From Lactobacillaceae bacterium AF64-9pH9TA (GTDB lineage: Bacteria; Bacillota; Bacilli; Lactobacillales; Lactobacillaceae): 64,000 bases of DNA. Under the pieces are notes generated by a model that searched no databases, was not told the DNA's origin, and was given only the letters and a program-made list of their open reading frames with translations. The translations under genes were made by a program, and so were the position numbers. This document shows, one piece after another, positions 45,207-54,065 of the stretch (the stretch's first letter is position 1; each line of letters opens with the position of its first letter). The stretch covers positions 96,368 to 160,367 of the forward strand of contig JAQDCK010000003.1 in assembly GCA_027681045.1 (NCBI GenBank). The letters are read 5' to 3'.

Positions 45207-47159
45207 TTGAACAATAAATTTGCCGTACGCGGCGGCAGCGGCGATACGACTGTCGTTGACAAGACTGCCCGCCCGCAGGACAACCTGTATTTGGCCGTTA
45301 ACTCTGACTACCTGGACCAGCTGGAAATCCCGGCTGACCGGTCCCGGATGGGGAGCTTTGACCAAATCGCTGAAAACGTGGAAAAGAGCCTGATGGCTGA
45401 CTTCGCGGCTTTTGCCAGCGGGGAAAAGGAAGTGCCAAACCTGCCGAACCTGGCCAAGGCCGTTGAACTCTACAAGCTGGCCAAGGACTTTGACAAGCGG
45501 AACGCTGACGGGGCAGAACCAATCCAGGCTGACTTGCATAAACTGGAAGGATTGAATAGCTGGGCTGACCTGCAAGGCGCGGCAGCTGCCTTGGCCAAGG
45601 AAGGCTTTGCCCTCCCATTCTCCTTCTCCGTTGACGCGGACATGAAGAATACCAAGATCAACACGGTTTACTTCGGCGGTCCCCACATCTTTTTGCCAGA
45701 CACGACTACTTACGAAAGCCCGGATGCGGAAAAACTCTTGGGCGTGTTAAAAGAACAGACCCTCAAGCTCTTCCAAATGGCCGGGGTAAGTGAAGAAAAA
45801 GCCGCTGAATATGTAGACGGGGCCCTGGCTTACGACCAGCGCCTGGCCAAGGTAGTTAAGTCCAGCGAAGAATGGGCTGACTACCCGGCCATGTACAACC
45901 CGATTTCATTGGCGGACTTCAAGGGCAAGTTCAGCAGCTTTGACATGGGCCAGTTCATGGCAGGCTTCCTTGGCGAAGAACCAGAAGTTTTGATCAACAC
46001 TGAGCCCCGCTACCTGGACCAGGCAGAAGGTCTTTTAAACACAGCCAGCTTCAGCGAAATCAAGGGCTGGATGCTGGTCAAGTTTATCAACGACGTGGCC
46101 TCCTCCCTGTCGCAAGAATTCAGAGAAGCCGCCTTCCCGTTCAGCCAGGCTTTAACCGGCCAGCTGCAACTGGCCAGCGGAATCAAGCAGGCCTACCGGA
46201 TCGCCAACAGCACTTTCAGCGAAGTTGTCGGCGTCTACTACGGGCAGACCTACTTTGGGGCCGCCGCCAAGGAAGACGTTTTGGGCATGATCAAGCGGAT
46301 GCTGAAGGTCTACGAGGACAGACTGGCCGAGAACGACTGGCTCTCCCAGGCAACTAAGGACAAGGCCATCACCAAGCTGCAGGCCTTGATCTTGAAGGTC
46401 GGCTACCCGGACAAGATTGAAGACATCTACAACCGCCTCCAGGTTACCCCGGCTTCAGCCGGCGGCAGCCTTTACAGCAACCTGCAGGCCGCCAGCCAGG
46501 AAAACATCAAGTACAGCCTGGAGAAGCTCCACCAGCCGGTTGACCGGACCGTTTGGCTGATGCCGGGCAACCTGGTCAACGCCTGCTACGACCCGCAGAG
46601 AAACGACATCACCTTCCCAGCGGCTATCCTGCAGGCACCGTTTTATAGTGCTGACCAGAGCCGGGCAGCCAACTACGGCGGGATCGGGGCCGTGATCGCC
46701 CACGAAGTTTCCCACGCCTTTGACAATAACGGGGCCCAGTTCGATGAATTCGGCAACATGAAGAACTGGTGGACCGAAGCCGACTACAAGGAATTTGCTG
46801 ACCGGACCAAGGCGGAAATCGCCCTCTTTGACGGGCTCAAGTTCGGCCCGACCACCCTTAACGGCAAGCAGATCGTGTCCGAAAACATCGCTGACCAGGG
46901 CGGCTTGACCGCGGCCATGACCGCCTGCAAGGAAGAAGGGCAGGATCTGGAAGACTTCTACGCCAACTGGGCTAGAGTCTGGGCGCAAAAGTCCCTGGAA
47001 GCGGCCATCAAGATGATCGTTTCTGTTGACGTGCACGCGCCAGGCCCGCTACGGGCAAATGTCCAGGCCCAGTGCCAGGACGAATTCTACGAGACCTTTG
47101 ACGTCAAGCCGGGCGACGGGATGTACCTGGCTCCGGAAGACCGGGTCAAGATCTGGTAG
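45207..47159 (+). CDS. pepO: endopeptidase O, M13 neprilysin family
   Basis: 650-aa zinc metallopeptidase cutting oligopeptides released from caseins and imported by Opp. The zinc motif is VIAHEVSHAFDNNGAQFD, with the third ligand in ENIADQGGL, and the substrate-binding NAxY-like motif appears as NACYDP. No signal peptide, so cytoplasmic as in other lactic acid bacteria. The TTG start at 45207 is backed by AAGGAGGAAT. Confidence 0.93.
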   Translation: MNNKFAVRGGSGDTTVVDKTARPQDNLYLAVNSDYLDQLEIPADRSRMGSFDQIAENVEKSLMADFAAFASGEKEVPNLPNLAKAVELYKLAKDFDKRNADGAEPIQADLHKLEGLNSWADLQGAAAALAKEGFALPFSFSVDADMKNTKINTVYFGGPHIFLPDTTTYESPDAEKLLGVLKEQTLKLFQMAGVSEEKAAEYVDGALAYDQRLAKVVKSSEEWADYPAMYNPISLADFKGKFSSFDMGQFMAGFLGEEPEVLINTEPRYLDQAEGLLNTASFSEIKGWMLVKFINDVASSLSQEFREAAFPFSQALTGQLQLASGIKQAYRIANSTFSEVVGVYYGQTYFGAAAKEDVLGMIKRMLKVYEDRLAENDWLSQATKDKAITKLQALILKVGYPDKIEDIYNRLQVTPASAGGSLYSNLQAASQENIKYSLEKLHQPVDRTVWLMPGNLVNACYDPQRNDITFPAAILQAPFYSADQSRAANYGGIGAVIAHEVSHAFDNNGAQFDEFGNMKNWWTEADYKEFADRTKAEIALFDGLKFGPTTLNGKQIVSENIADQGGLTAAMTACKEEGQDLEDFYANWARVWAQKSLEAAIKMIVSVDVHAPGPLRANVQAQCQDEFYETFDVKPGDGMYLAPEDRVKIW

Positions 47160-47184
47160 TTTTTTATAAAATTTCATAAGCAAG

Positions 47185-47218
47185 AAAAAAGCAGTCATTC
47201 CATCAATGACTGCTTTTC
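47185..47218 (+). terminator. pepO terminator
   Basis: AAAAGCAGTCAT/ATGACTGCTTTT stem. Confidence 0.88.
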
Positions 47219-47421
47219 TGCTGCTGTGTGTTTGTCTAATATATGTGTGTGTAAAAGAGGAAAAGAAAAAGAAAAATTAATTCCTATAGGAGAAGCAATT
47301 TCTTGCTTCTAACTATAGCTATATAATAACGGCCCTTTGTAAAAAAGCTGTGATCAATCTGCTTTGCTTCAATGAAAAAAAGTTTGTAATTTTCTAGAGA
47401 CTTTAAGACTTTCTAAAAGCA
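47219..47421. other. AT-rich gap between converging pepO and kup
   Basis: About 200 bp lying between two terminators. No ORF, promoter or repeat was recognised. Confidence 0.6.
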
Positions 47422-47455
47422 AAAACGGCAAGCCTTCAAGCGCTTGCCGTTTTAT
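47422..47455 (-). terminator. kup terminator
   Basis: On the minus strand AAAACGGCAAGC/GCTTGCCGTTTTTG; a hairpin with a T run. Confidence 0.88.
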
Positions 47456-47465
47456 ATTTGCTGTT

Positions 47466-49514
47466 TTACTTCTTTTTGTCCTGTTGCTTCTTGTTCAGCA
47501 TGGTCTTGCTGTAGTCAACCGGAGCAACCCGCTTGATTCTTTCAGGCTCTTGCTTACCCAGGATCAAAGGCACGCGTTCAATGACCGTGTCCGCGAATTC
47601 CAGGCCGAACCATTGAGCCGGGTTAGGCGACAGGTTCTGCAGCTGGACGCGGGCCTTGACCAGCCACTTCTTGTAAGAAGACAGGGTGGTCGAAGGTGAG
47701 ATGACGTCGTTGACGATGACGAACTTGAAGTCGCCGACGTCCCGGCCAGGGGTAGTCGTGTATTCCTGTGGCTGGGCCTCGATCGTGTTGTCCTTAATCA
47801 AGTCGTGGACGATCTGGCGTAGGTAGACGTTAACACTGGTTTGTTTCTTGAAACCAAGGTAGAGCTGGATGTTGATCACGTTCTTGGTGCCAAAAGTGTT
47901 GACCGCGTATTCAGCGGTAAACGGCTCGTTGGTCACGTTGACCGTGACGAACCAATAAGCCCGGGCCCGCTTTGGCCGCTTGTCCAGAATTGAGTAGAGG
48001 ATTTCGCGCTTGATGAATTTATTGTACTTGACGTTGGCCATGTAAACCAGGTTGTCAGCATAGGTCGGGTAGTTGTCGTCGTGGCTGAGGTCGGTCAGCA
48101 TGTCCGTGTATTCATCCAAGCGGACATAGGCATTGCCGGCTTCGTTTTGGTCCCGGACCTTGTTGCCGAAGTACCAAACGACCATGACTGAAGCGATCAA
48201 GAGGGTGATCACCAGTGACACGTAACCGCCGTGAGTGAACTTGCTCAGACTTGACCCCATGAAGAGGATGTTGATCGTACTGAAGAAGATCACGAAGAGA
48301 ATGTTGGCCAGGTTGTGGCCCTTCTTGAGCACCAGCCATTCGTAGAGCAGGATGGTGGTCGTCAGCATGGAAATCGTGATTGACAGACCGTAGGCTGCTT
48401 CCATGTGGGCTGAGGTTCTGAAGAAGAGAACCAGGCCAATAGTAGTAATGCCCAGTATCTTGTTGATAGCCGGAATGTAGATCTGTCCTCTTTCATCAGA
48501 CGGGTAGAGGATGTTCATCCGCGGCAGGAACTTCAGGTTGATGGATTCAGCCACCAGGGTGAAGGAACCCGTGATCAAGGCCTGGGAAGCGATGATCGCT
48601 GCCAGGGTGGCCAGAACGATTGACGCCAGCCGAATATTTTCCGGAATCATGGCGTAGAAGGGGTTGATTTCAGTGGCTGAGTGCATGTTGGTGTTGTTTA
48701 AGATCCAAACCCCTTGCCCGAAGTAGTTTAGGGAGAGGCAGACGAAAACAAATGGCCAGGAGCCAATGATGTTTCCCTTGCCGACGTGGCCGACGTCGGA
48801 GTAAAGGGCTTCAGCCCCCGTGGTGGCCAGGAAGATGGACCCTAAGATCGCGAAGCCCGCCTTGTTGTAAGGGCTAAAGAGCAATTTGATCGCGTAGTAA
48901 GGGTTCAAGGACTGGAGAATCCACCAGTTGCCGCCAATGTTGATCAAGCCCATGACACCCAGGAAGGCGAACCAGACAAACATGACCGGGCCAAAAGCCT
49001 TACCGATGATGCTGGTCCCCATCCGCTGGATGGAGAAAAGAACCAGCAAAATAACAATAGTAATGACTAAGACCGTGGTCTGGTTGCTAACCGGGACATT
49101 GCCCTTGCCGAATTCCAGCCCCTTCAGCCCTTCAATAGCGGTAGTAACCGTCACGGCCGGGGTCAGGGTCCCGTCGGCCAGGATGGCAGCCCCGCCGATC
49201 AAGGCCGGCCAGACCAGCCAGACTGCTTTCTTTCTGATCAAGGCGTATAGGGCGAAGATACCGCCTTCGCCGTGGTTAGTTGCTCTTAAGGCAATAATCA
49301 CGGTCTGCACCGTCGTGAGCAGGGTCACGGTCCACAGGATCAAGGAAATGGTCCCGATGATTAAGTCACGGCCGACCGTATTGATGCCGCCGTTGCCGGC
49401 GATTACGGATTTCATGACATACAGGGGACTGGTCCCGATGTCGCCGTAGACAATCCCAATCGCGATCAAGAGGCCGGCGGCCGTCATGCGATTGCGTTTA
49501 TTTTCTACTTCCAT
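47466..49514 (-). CDS. kup: potassium uptake protein Kup
   Basis: 682-aa KUP/HAK potassium-proton symporter. The first helix signature IGIVYGDIGTSPLYVMKSV is intact, followed by about 12 transmembrane segments to residue about 450 and a long cytoplasmic tail. GAGGAG precedes ATG on the minus strand. A KUP system giving potassium uptake in acid fits a lactic acid bacterium. Single gene. Confidence 0.94.
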   Translation of the reverse strand: MEVENKRNRMTAAGLLIAIGIVYGDIGTSPLYVMKSVIAGNGGINTVGRDLIIGTISLILWTVTLLTTVQTVIIALRATNHGEGGIFALYALIRKKAVWLVWPALIGGAAILADGTLTPAVTVTTAIEGLKGLEFGKGNVPVSNQTTVLVITIVILLVLFSIQRMGTSIIGKAFGPVMFVWFAFLGVMGLINIGGNWWILQSLNPYYAIKLLFSPYNKAGFAILGSIFLATTGAEALYSDVGHVGKGNIIGSWPFVFVCLSLNYFGQGVWILNNTNMHSATEINPFYAMIPENIRLASIVLATLAAIIASQALITGSFTLVAESINLKFLPRMNILYPSDERGQIYIPAINKILGITTIGLVLFFRTSAHMEAAYGLSITISMLTTTILLYEWLVLKKGHNLANILFVIFFSTINILFMGSSLSKFTHGGYVSLVITLLIASVMVVWYFGNKVRDQNEAGNAYVRLDEYTDMLTDLSHDDNYPTYADNLVYMANVKYNKFIKREILYSILDKRPKRARAYWFVTVNVTNEPFTAEYAVNTFGTKNVINIQLYLGFKKQTSVNVYLRQIVHDLIKDNTIEAQPQEYTTTPGRDVGDFKFVIVNDVISPSTTLSSYKKWLVKARVQLQNLSPNPAQWFGLEFADTVIERVPLILGKQEPERIKRVAPVDYSKTMLNKKQQDKKK

Positions 49515-49593
49515 AGCAATTAAATACTCCTCAAACTAAAAAGTCTGTGATAGACAACAATAACTTTAAAGCTTTTGTTTAGATTTAACAAGT

Positions 49594-49622
49594 AAAAAAA
49601 GAATGCCAGGAGACATTCTTTC
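49594..49622 (-). terminator. terminator of the 137-aa gene
   Basis: On the minus strand AAAGAATG/CATTCTTT with a T run. Confidence 0.75.
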
Positions 49623-49662
49623 TACTGTAATTTTCTTATATTTAGAGTAAAGTTTCAAGCCC

Positions 49663-50076
49663 TTAGGACAAACTGCTTTCGATCTTCGCGCGAACGCCTT
49701 CGTACCAGTTGCTCCAGTCTTCGTAAGTAGTCATCGCTTCCGGGTCAACGCCGGTTTCTGCGGTCATCTTGTCGAGGATGGCTTGGAAATTGTGGGCGTG
49801 GTCGATCAGCACGTGCTTGACCAGGTTCTTGCGGGAGAATGGCTGGTTAAGTAGGAGGTAGTGGTTGATGTTGACCATGTTGTGGTCTTCGTCAAATTCA
49901 CTGATGATTTCCAGGTCGTCGCGTTCGAAAGAAGAAACGTAGAAGTTGGCGAAGTTGACCAGGTAAGCCGGCTGGTCGGCAACTTCGCGTGCTGGCATGG
50001 TTACGCGTTCTGGTTCAGGCATCACGATCTTGAACATATCTTCATTGCTGCGGATTTTCTTTTCTTCTTCTGCCAA
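49663..50076 (-). CDS. conserved hypothetical protein, 137 aa
   Basis: Soluble acidic protein with no family recognised. It has a charged N-terminus (MAEEEKKIRSNEDMFKIV) and the stretch NFANFYVSSFERDDLEIISEFDEDHNMVNINHYLL. AAAGGAGC on the minus strand supports the ATG. It stands alone with its own terminator. Confidence 0.7.
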   Translation of the reverse strand: MAEEEKKIRSNEDMFKIVMPEPERVTMPAREVADQPAYLVNFANFYVSSFERDDLEIISEFDEDHNMVNINHYLLLNQPFSRKNLVKHVLIDHAHNFQAILDKMTAETGVDPEAMTTYEDWSNWYEGVRAKIESSLS

Positions 50077-50148
50077 AGTTGTAGCTCCTTTTTAAATAAA
50101 AGTCTATAAAGTCAATAGTAATTTTAACGGCTTTAAGGCCAGAAAGCA

Positions 50149-50182
50149 AGCGCCAGGCCCCCATAAATCAAGGCCTGGCGCT
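50149..50182 (-). terminator. hairpin after the 309-aa surface protein
   Basis: AGCGCCAGGCC/GGCCTGGCGCT, 11 bp perfect, but with only a short T stretch. Confidence 0.6.
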
Positions 50183-50192
50183 GAATTATTTC

Positions 50193-51122
50193 TTATTTGC
50201 CCGACTTCAGGTAGCCTTCGACGTCATCCTTGGTGATGGAGTCGATGGTGGTGTGGCCCTGCTGGTAGGCGTAGTTGAACAGGTTGATCAAGTCTTGCGG
50301 GCTCCAGCCGGCCGTGCTTTCGCCCAGGTTGTCAAGCTGGTTGCGGATCTGCTGGATGTCCCGGCTGGTCACGGTGCTGCCGCCGACCTTGTCATTGTTG
50401 CTGGCCCCGGACCCTTCAGCCTGGTTGCTGGAAGAGCTGGAAGCGGCAGAAGATGAGCTGGAACTAGATTCCTTGCTGCTGGACTTGCTGGAAGAGTCTG
50501 AACTTGAGCTTTCAGAACTGGAGCTGGAGTCTTCCTGCTTGCTCTTGGCTTCCTTGAGCAGGTCCTTGACGTCAGACCGGACCTTGGCGTAGTAAGCCCC
50601 GTTGATGTAAGGCAGGTCTAAGATGCTGCTGTAGGCGGAAACGGCGCTGTCGTAGTCGCTGTCTTCCATGGCCTTGGCTGCCTTGTTTAAGAGCGGCTTG
50701 ATTTCACTGTCGTAGTTGTCCTTGACGGCCTTGAGCTGTTTAACCAGCTTTTTGGCCTGGCTGGTCATGACGCTGTAGCCGCCATTTTGCTCCTGGGCCT
50801 TTTGGGCCAGGTTCAAGGCGCTGGCATACTTGACTGTCGTCTTGGCCAGTTTCACGGAGTCGGCCAGGTTTTCGGCCTGGGCCTGGTAGTTTTTGGCTTG
50901 GGCAGTTGCCTTAGCCTGGTAGGCCTGGTCAAATTCATCAGCCGCCTGGCTGTACTTCTTGGCTTTTACGGCCTCTTTGCCGGCCTGCATGTGGCTGGAG
51001 TAGCTGGAATTTGCCGTCTGCTCCTGGCTCTGCTTTTGCTGGCTGGAGTAGAAGTAGACGCCAGCCCCGCCTAAGGCGAGCACGGCCACCACAATGATGG
51101 ACAAGATAGTCGATTTTTTCAT
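50193..51122 (-). CDS. membrane-anchored Ser-rich protein with TPR-like helices
   Basis: 309 aa, with one N-terminal transmembrane helix (ILSIIVVAVLALGGAGVYFY). A helical region follows with TPR-like repeats (GKEAVKAKKYSQAADEFDQAY; KAMEDSDYDSAVSAYSSIL), then a run of about 45 Ser/Lys/Glu residues and a C-terminal globular part (DIQQIRNQLDNLGES). The ATG at 51122 has GAGGAGG upstream. Similar proteins are cell-wall-associated; function unknown. Its -10 (TATAAT on the minus strand, 51149-51154, extended TGG) lies only 40 bp from the integrated element's left end. Confidence 0.7.
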   Translation of the reverse strand: MKKSTILSIIVVAVLALGGAGVYFYSSQQKQSQEQTANSSYSSHMQAGKEAVKAKKYSQAADEFDQAYQAKATAQAKNYQAQAENLADSVKLAKTTVKYASALNLAQKAQEQNGGYSVMTSQAKKLVKQLKAVKDNYDSEIKPLLNKAAKAMEDSDYDSAVSAYSSILDLPYINGAYYAKVRSDVKDLLKEAKSKQEDSSSSSESSSSDSSSKSSSKESSSSSSSAASSSSSNQAEGSGASNNDKVGGSTVTSRDIQQIRNQLDNLGESTAGWSPQDLINLFNYAYQQGHTTIDSITKDDVEGYLKSGK

Positions 51123-51193
51123 AAATAACCTCCTCGTTAATCTCCTCAATTATACCAGAATCGTCCCTCCCTTCAGTCATCTGGTCCAACTTG

Positions 51194-51207
51194 TAATTAT
51201 TACTTAA
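51194..51207. other. attL core
   Basis: TAATTATTACTTAA, identical to the copy at 60942-60955; the following base differs (T versus C) and then AAAA is shared. It lies 72 bp upstream of the start codon of the 309-aa surface protein. Confidence 0.6.
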
Positions 51208-51269
51208 TAAAAGCGCCTACCGGAAACGGCTAAACTACGCTGTTTTGGCTTCCTGCTTCTGGAATATTG

Positions 51270-51288
51270 CACCTAATATTGCACCAAA
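51270..51288. repeat. paired arm-type repeats next to attL
   Basis: Tandem AATATTGCACC-TAATATTGCACC immediately after the integrase stop. A related tandem pair lies inside the right end at 60806-60826. Probably integrase arm-binding sites. Confidence 0.55.
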
Positions 51289-51293
51289 AGCAC

Positions 51294-52436
51294 CTAAGCC
51301 CGCATGAATTGGGCTAGTTGTTGAATGCTTTCTTCTTTCCTGCTCTTAGTAACATGAGTGTAAATGTCCATTGTCGTTGAAATATTGGAGTGTCCTAGCC
51401 GATCTTTTACATCTTGCATAGTCAAGCCAGCTTCAAAACATAAACTTGCGTGTGTATGTCTGAACCCATGCAAGCCGATTTTTCTCAACCCCTGCTTTTC
51501 AGCAATTTTCTTGTTCCAATTCATAACCGTTGTACTTGAAAAATGCTCCCCGTATTCGCTAGGAAAGATTAAATCATTTTTAGGATTCCCAAGGTAGACA
51601 ATCCGCCTGGATTGTTCAGCCCGCCATTTTTGAAGAGTGTTCATAGTCTTATCATCAAGCATAATCGTTCTATTGCTAGAGGCTGTTTTTGGGCTTCCCA
51701 CCGTAAACTTTCCATTTTTGTCTAGTGTCAACGTTTTGTTGATTGAAACAGTCTTTCTAAAGAAATCAACATCCGACCATTCCAAAGCTATTAGCTCCCC
51801 GATCCGCATTCCAGAGAAGGCCAGCAGGCGGAATAAAGTATATTTCATCATTCCGGCATCCCTGGCACCGTTCAGGAATGTTTCCAGCTCTTTTTTAGTG
51901 TAGAAGTTTTCTTTCTTCTTTTTGGCTGGCTTTTTGGGCTTGATTACCCGATCAAAAGGATTGCTATCAATCAGCCCAATTTTAAAGGCATACTTAAGGA
52001 CTTTTGAAGTCCATATAGTAACCCGCTCAAAGCCAATAGGATATTCTTTAGCCCATTGATTAACGGCCTTCTGGCAAAGTTGCGGCGTGATCTTGTCTAA
52101 GTAAACATCACCTAAAACAGGCAAGACCTTTGATTCCATACAGCGCTTGAACTGGTAGAAGGAAGTTTCCTTCACTGTTTGAGCGTACAAAGGGAGATAC
52201 AGTTCAAGCAGGCCCTTGTAAGTAAGCCGCTTCTGATTGATTGGCAAATAGTCCCCGTTCAAGATTGCTTGCTGAACATCTAAGTAAGCTTGTTTAGCTT
52301 CCTTGAGTGTCTTGAAGCCCTGCTTCCTAATGATGATAGATTTTCCCGTAGTCTCATCTTTTCCAGCGTAAACGATGAACTTGTAACGATCTTTCCCGCT
52401 GGCTGTTTGATACTTGATAATGTCTTTCTTGTTCAT
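51294..52436 (-). CDS. int: tyrosine recombinase/integrase
   Basis: 380-aa phage-type integrase. It shows an N-terminal arm-binding domain (YKFIVYAGKDETTGKSIIIRKQGFKTLKEA), a SAM-like core-binding domain, and a catalytic domain with RIGELIALEW (Arg I), HGFRHTHASL (His-x-x-Arg and His) and the Tyr nucleophile in TMDIYTHV. ATG 52436 is chosen because AGGA lies upstream and the longer frame adds 28 residues that overlap a repeated DNA motif. It drives integration at the 14-bp repeat. Confidence 0.93.
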   Translation of the reverse strand: MNKKDIIKYQTASGKDRYKFIVYAGKDETTGKSIIIRKQGFKTLKEAKQAYLDVQQAILNGDYLPINQKRLTYKGLLELYLPLYAQTVKETSFYQFKRCMESKVLPVLGDVYLDKITPQLCQKAVNQWAKEYPIGFERVTIWTSKVLKYAFKIGLIDSNPFDRVIKPKKPAKKKKENFYTKKELETFLNGARDAGMMKYTLFRLLAFSGMRIGELIALEWSDVDFFRKTVSINKTLTLDKNGKFTVGSPKTASSNRTIMLDDKTMNTLQKWRAEQSRRIVYLGNPKNDLIFPSEYGEHFSSTTVMNWNKKIAEKQGLRKIGLHGFRHTHASLCFEAGLTMQDVKDRLGHSNISTTMDIYTHVTKSRKEESIQQLAQFMRA

Positions 52437-52458
52437 AGTGATTCCTGCTTTCTTTTTC

Positions 52459-52489
52459 CCGGATGCGTTCACAGGCTTCAATATGATTC
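52459..52489. repeat. dispersed element motif, copy 1
   Basis: CCGGATGCGTTCACAGG followed by CTTCAATATGAT. Related copies at 54429-54455 (same strand) and 60773-60802 (opposite strand, 27 of 30 positions). Confidence 0.65.
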
Positions 52490-52505
52490 GAAAAATATTT
52501 TGTTT

Positions 52506-52543
52506 GGGGGATGCTGGCAACAGTCAACGACTAACTGGCATCC
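52506..52543. repeat. GGGGGATGCTGGCAACA repeat and hairpin
   Basis: The 17-mer at 52506-52522 recurs exactly at 59493-59509. Here it also forms a stem, GGGGATGC with GCATCCCC, upstream of the integrase gene, which may isolate int transcription. Confidence 0.55.
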
Positions 52544-52565
52544 CCTGGAAAATGTTAGGTTTTGT

Positions 52566-52639
52566 TAGGTCCTACATCTATTAGGTTTTCTAAGGTTCTC
52601 AGCACCAGCCTGGAAAAAGTCAAGTTTTGATAGGTCCTA
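52566..52639. repeat. two TAGGTCCTA palindromes
   Basis: Perfect 9-bp palindromes at 52566-52574 and 52631-52639, 65 bp apart, each preceded by GTTTTG and one base. They lie between the repressor stop and the integrase start, so they could be operators for int. Confidence 0.45.
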
Positions 52640-52708
52640 TATCATCAAAATAAGAGGTTTTTGGAGGTTTTAGGCTTCCTTAAGGCAATCATACTCAACA
52701 GCACCAAA

Positions 52709-53665
52709 TCACCGCTTAGAAGCTAGCTCAGCTTTTAGGCGGTAATTTTCTTTCTGGAGTTCGTCGATTCGGTCATAAAGTGAGTTAGTTTCTTGAATCA
52801 AGTCATCCACATCCGTTGACGGCCTTTCTATTTCGTCCGAAAACTGGATTTCATCTAGCTCTTTTCTACGATAAACTCGAATTTCTATTTCCAGTATTTC
52901 GCCTTCTATAGAGTTCACCAAGACTAAAGCCATTGTTTCCGGTTCAACTTTTTCCACCATTAGTTTTCGTACTACTAGACTAGACAAAACAGATTTAAAG
53001 CAATGCTTTTGAAAATATGACTTTAAAAAGTCCTTTCCTATGTTCTGGCCAGCACTTTTCTTTAAACCGATCATCAAATCATTTACTTGCTCATTCGCTA
53101 ATTCGTACCGATCCGTTTCGCTATCACCTTCAGGTTTTAGAACCGAATTGCCGAATGCACTATCAAAATAAATAAGATTGATTATAGAAAACGCAAGAGC
53201 CATGTAATCGTTGCTCAAAATCTCTTTTTGGATAGCCCTTTCTTGCACCGTACGAGATTCAAGCGATCCATTTTTACTAATATACCCCCATGGTGTCGGT
53301 TCTGTTATAAGGCTCATCGACCCAAACAAACCACGGTTCTGGAACGGATCATCTTCATACATCCCTTTATATTCTCTATCTAATTCAGATAGTCTTTCGT
53401 AGTTGTCCAGTAAGGAAGAGGACATTAATTCAATAACTTCTTTTTCCGACCAGGCACCCTGTAAGTAGTCGACACTAACACCGAAATAATCAGCTAACAG
53501 CCCCCACATTTCAGCCGTAGGGCTGTTTTTTTCGTTTTCCCACCGTGAAACTGTAGATTTAGAAATAACTCTTTCGTTTCCAGGAGGAAAAGTAGCGGTT
53601 AAGTCATCAGCTACTTGCTGGAGAGTTAGCCCCTTCTCTTTCCGTAATTGCTTTATTCTGTTCAT
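52709..53665 (-). CDS. XRE-family repressor (Stl-like)
   Basis: 318 aa. The N-terminal HTH (IKQLRKEKGLTLQQVADDL and KSTVSRWENEKNSPTAEMW) is of the Cro/CI type. The long C-terminal part has no S24/LexA self-cleavage motif and ends in a coiled coil (LIQETNSLYDRIDELQKENYRLKAEL). Lack of a cleavage domain suggests induction by binding of a helper-phage protein, as with Stl of staphylococcal islands, rather than SOS (inference). Transcribed away from the excisionase operon across a shared operator region. Confidence 0.82.
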   Translation of the reverse strand: MNRIKQLRKEKGLTLQQVADDLTATFPPGNERVISKSTVSRWENEKNSPTAEMWGLLADYFGVSVDYLQGAWSEKEVIELMSSSLLDNYERLSELDREYKGMYEDDPFQNRGLFGSMSLITEPTPWGYISKNGSLESRTVQERAIQKEILSNDYMALAFSIINLIYFDSAFGNSVLKPEGDSETDRYELANEQVNDLMIGLKKSAGQNIGKDFLKSYFQKHCFKSVLSSLVVRKLMVEKVEPETMALVLVNSIEGEILEIEIRVYRRKELDEIQFSDEIERPSTDVDDLIQETNSLYDRIDELQKENYRLKAELASKR

Positions 53666-53700
53666 AACTTTTCTATCTTCCTAATCTTCTTTTTTGCTTT

Positions 53701-53746
53701 AGTATACAGCATTTCTTACGCTTGATGTTGTATATTTAAGAAAATG
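53701..53746. promoter_or_regulatory. divergent operator region
   Basis: CATTTCTTA (53710-53718) and its inverted partner TAAGAAAATG (53737-53746) overlap TATACA/TGTATA arms. The repressor's own -10 (TATACT on the minus strand) lies inside. Likely binding site of the repressor. Confidence 0.55.
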
Positions 53747-53769
53747 TGGTACTTTTTCGTAATTTTTCC

Positions 53770-53798
53770 TTGACTAAGCAAGAACAAAAGGCTATTCT
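53770..53798 (+). promoter_or_regulatory. rightward early promoter
   Basis: TTGACT, 17 bp, TATTCT, about 70 bp before the first excisionase-like gene. Confidence 0.65.
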
Positions 53799-53870
53799 TT
53801 AATCAAAGCTAAGTTGCGTGATTGTGGAATAATCGCAAACATTAGCAACAAGAAGGAGGCGAAAATAGAA

Positions 53871-54065
53871 ATGTCTGAATACCTTTCAAAACGGCAAGCA
53901 ATGGAATATTTAGGGCTGGCCCCTACTTCCTATCGGTCTATTGACCAGTACATCAAGGAAGGGTTGCCAGTGTTCGTTATTGGCAACAAGCCTAGATTTT
54001 CTAAGAAGTCCATTGATACGTTCATGGACAAACACAAGAGAGGAGGCGAAGCATCTTGCAAATAA
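53871..54065 (+). CDS. excisionase-like HTH protein
   Basis: 64 aa with a winged-helix/MerR-like fold: YLSKRQAMEYLGLAPTSYRSIDQYIKEGLPVFVIGNKPRFSKKSIDTFM. This is the pattern of phage Xis and AlpA-type proteins. AAGGAGG lies upstream of ATG 53871, at the long end of normal spacing; a longer frame from 53814 lacks a ribosome site. Overlaps the next gene by ten bases. Confidence 0.7.
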   Translation: MSEYLSKRQAMEYLGLAPTSYRSIDQYIKEGLPVFVIGNKPRFSKKSIDTFMDKHKRGGEASCK

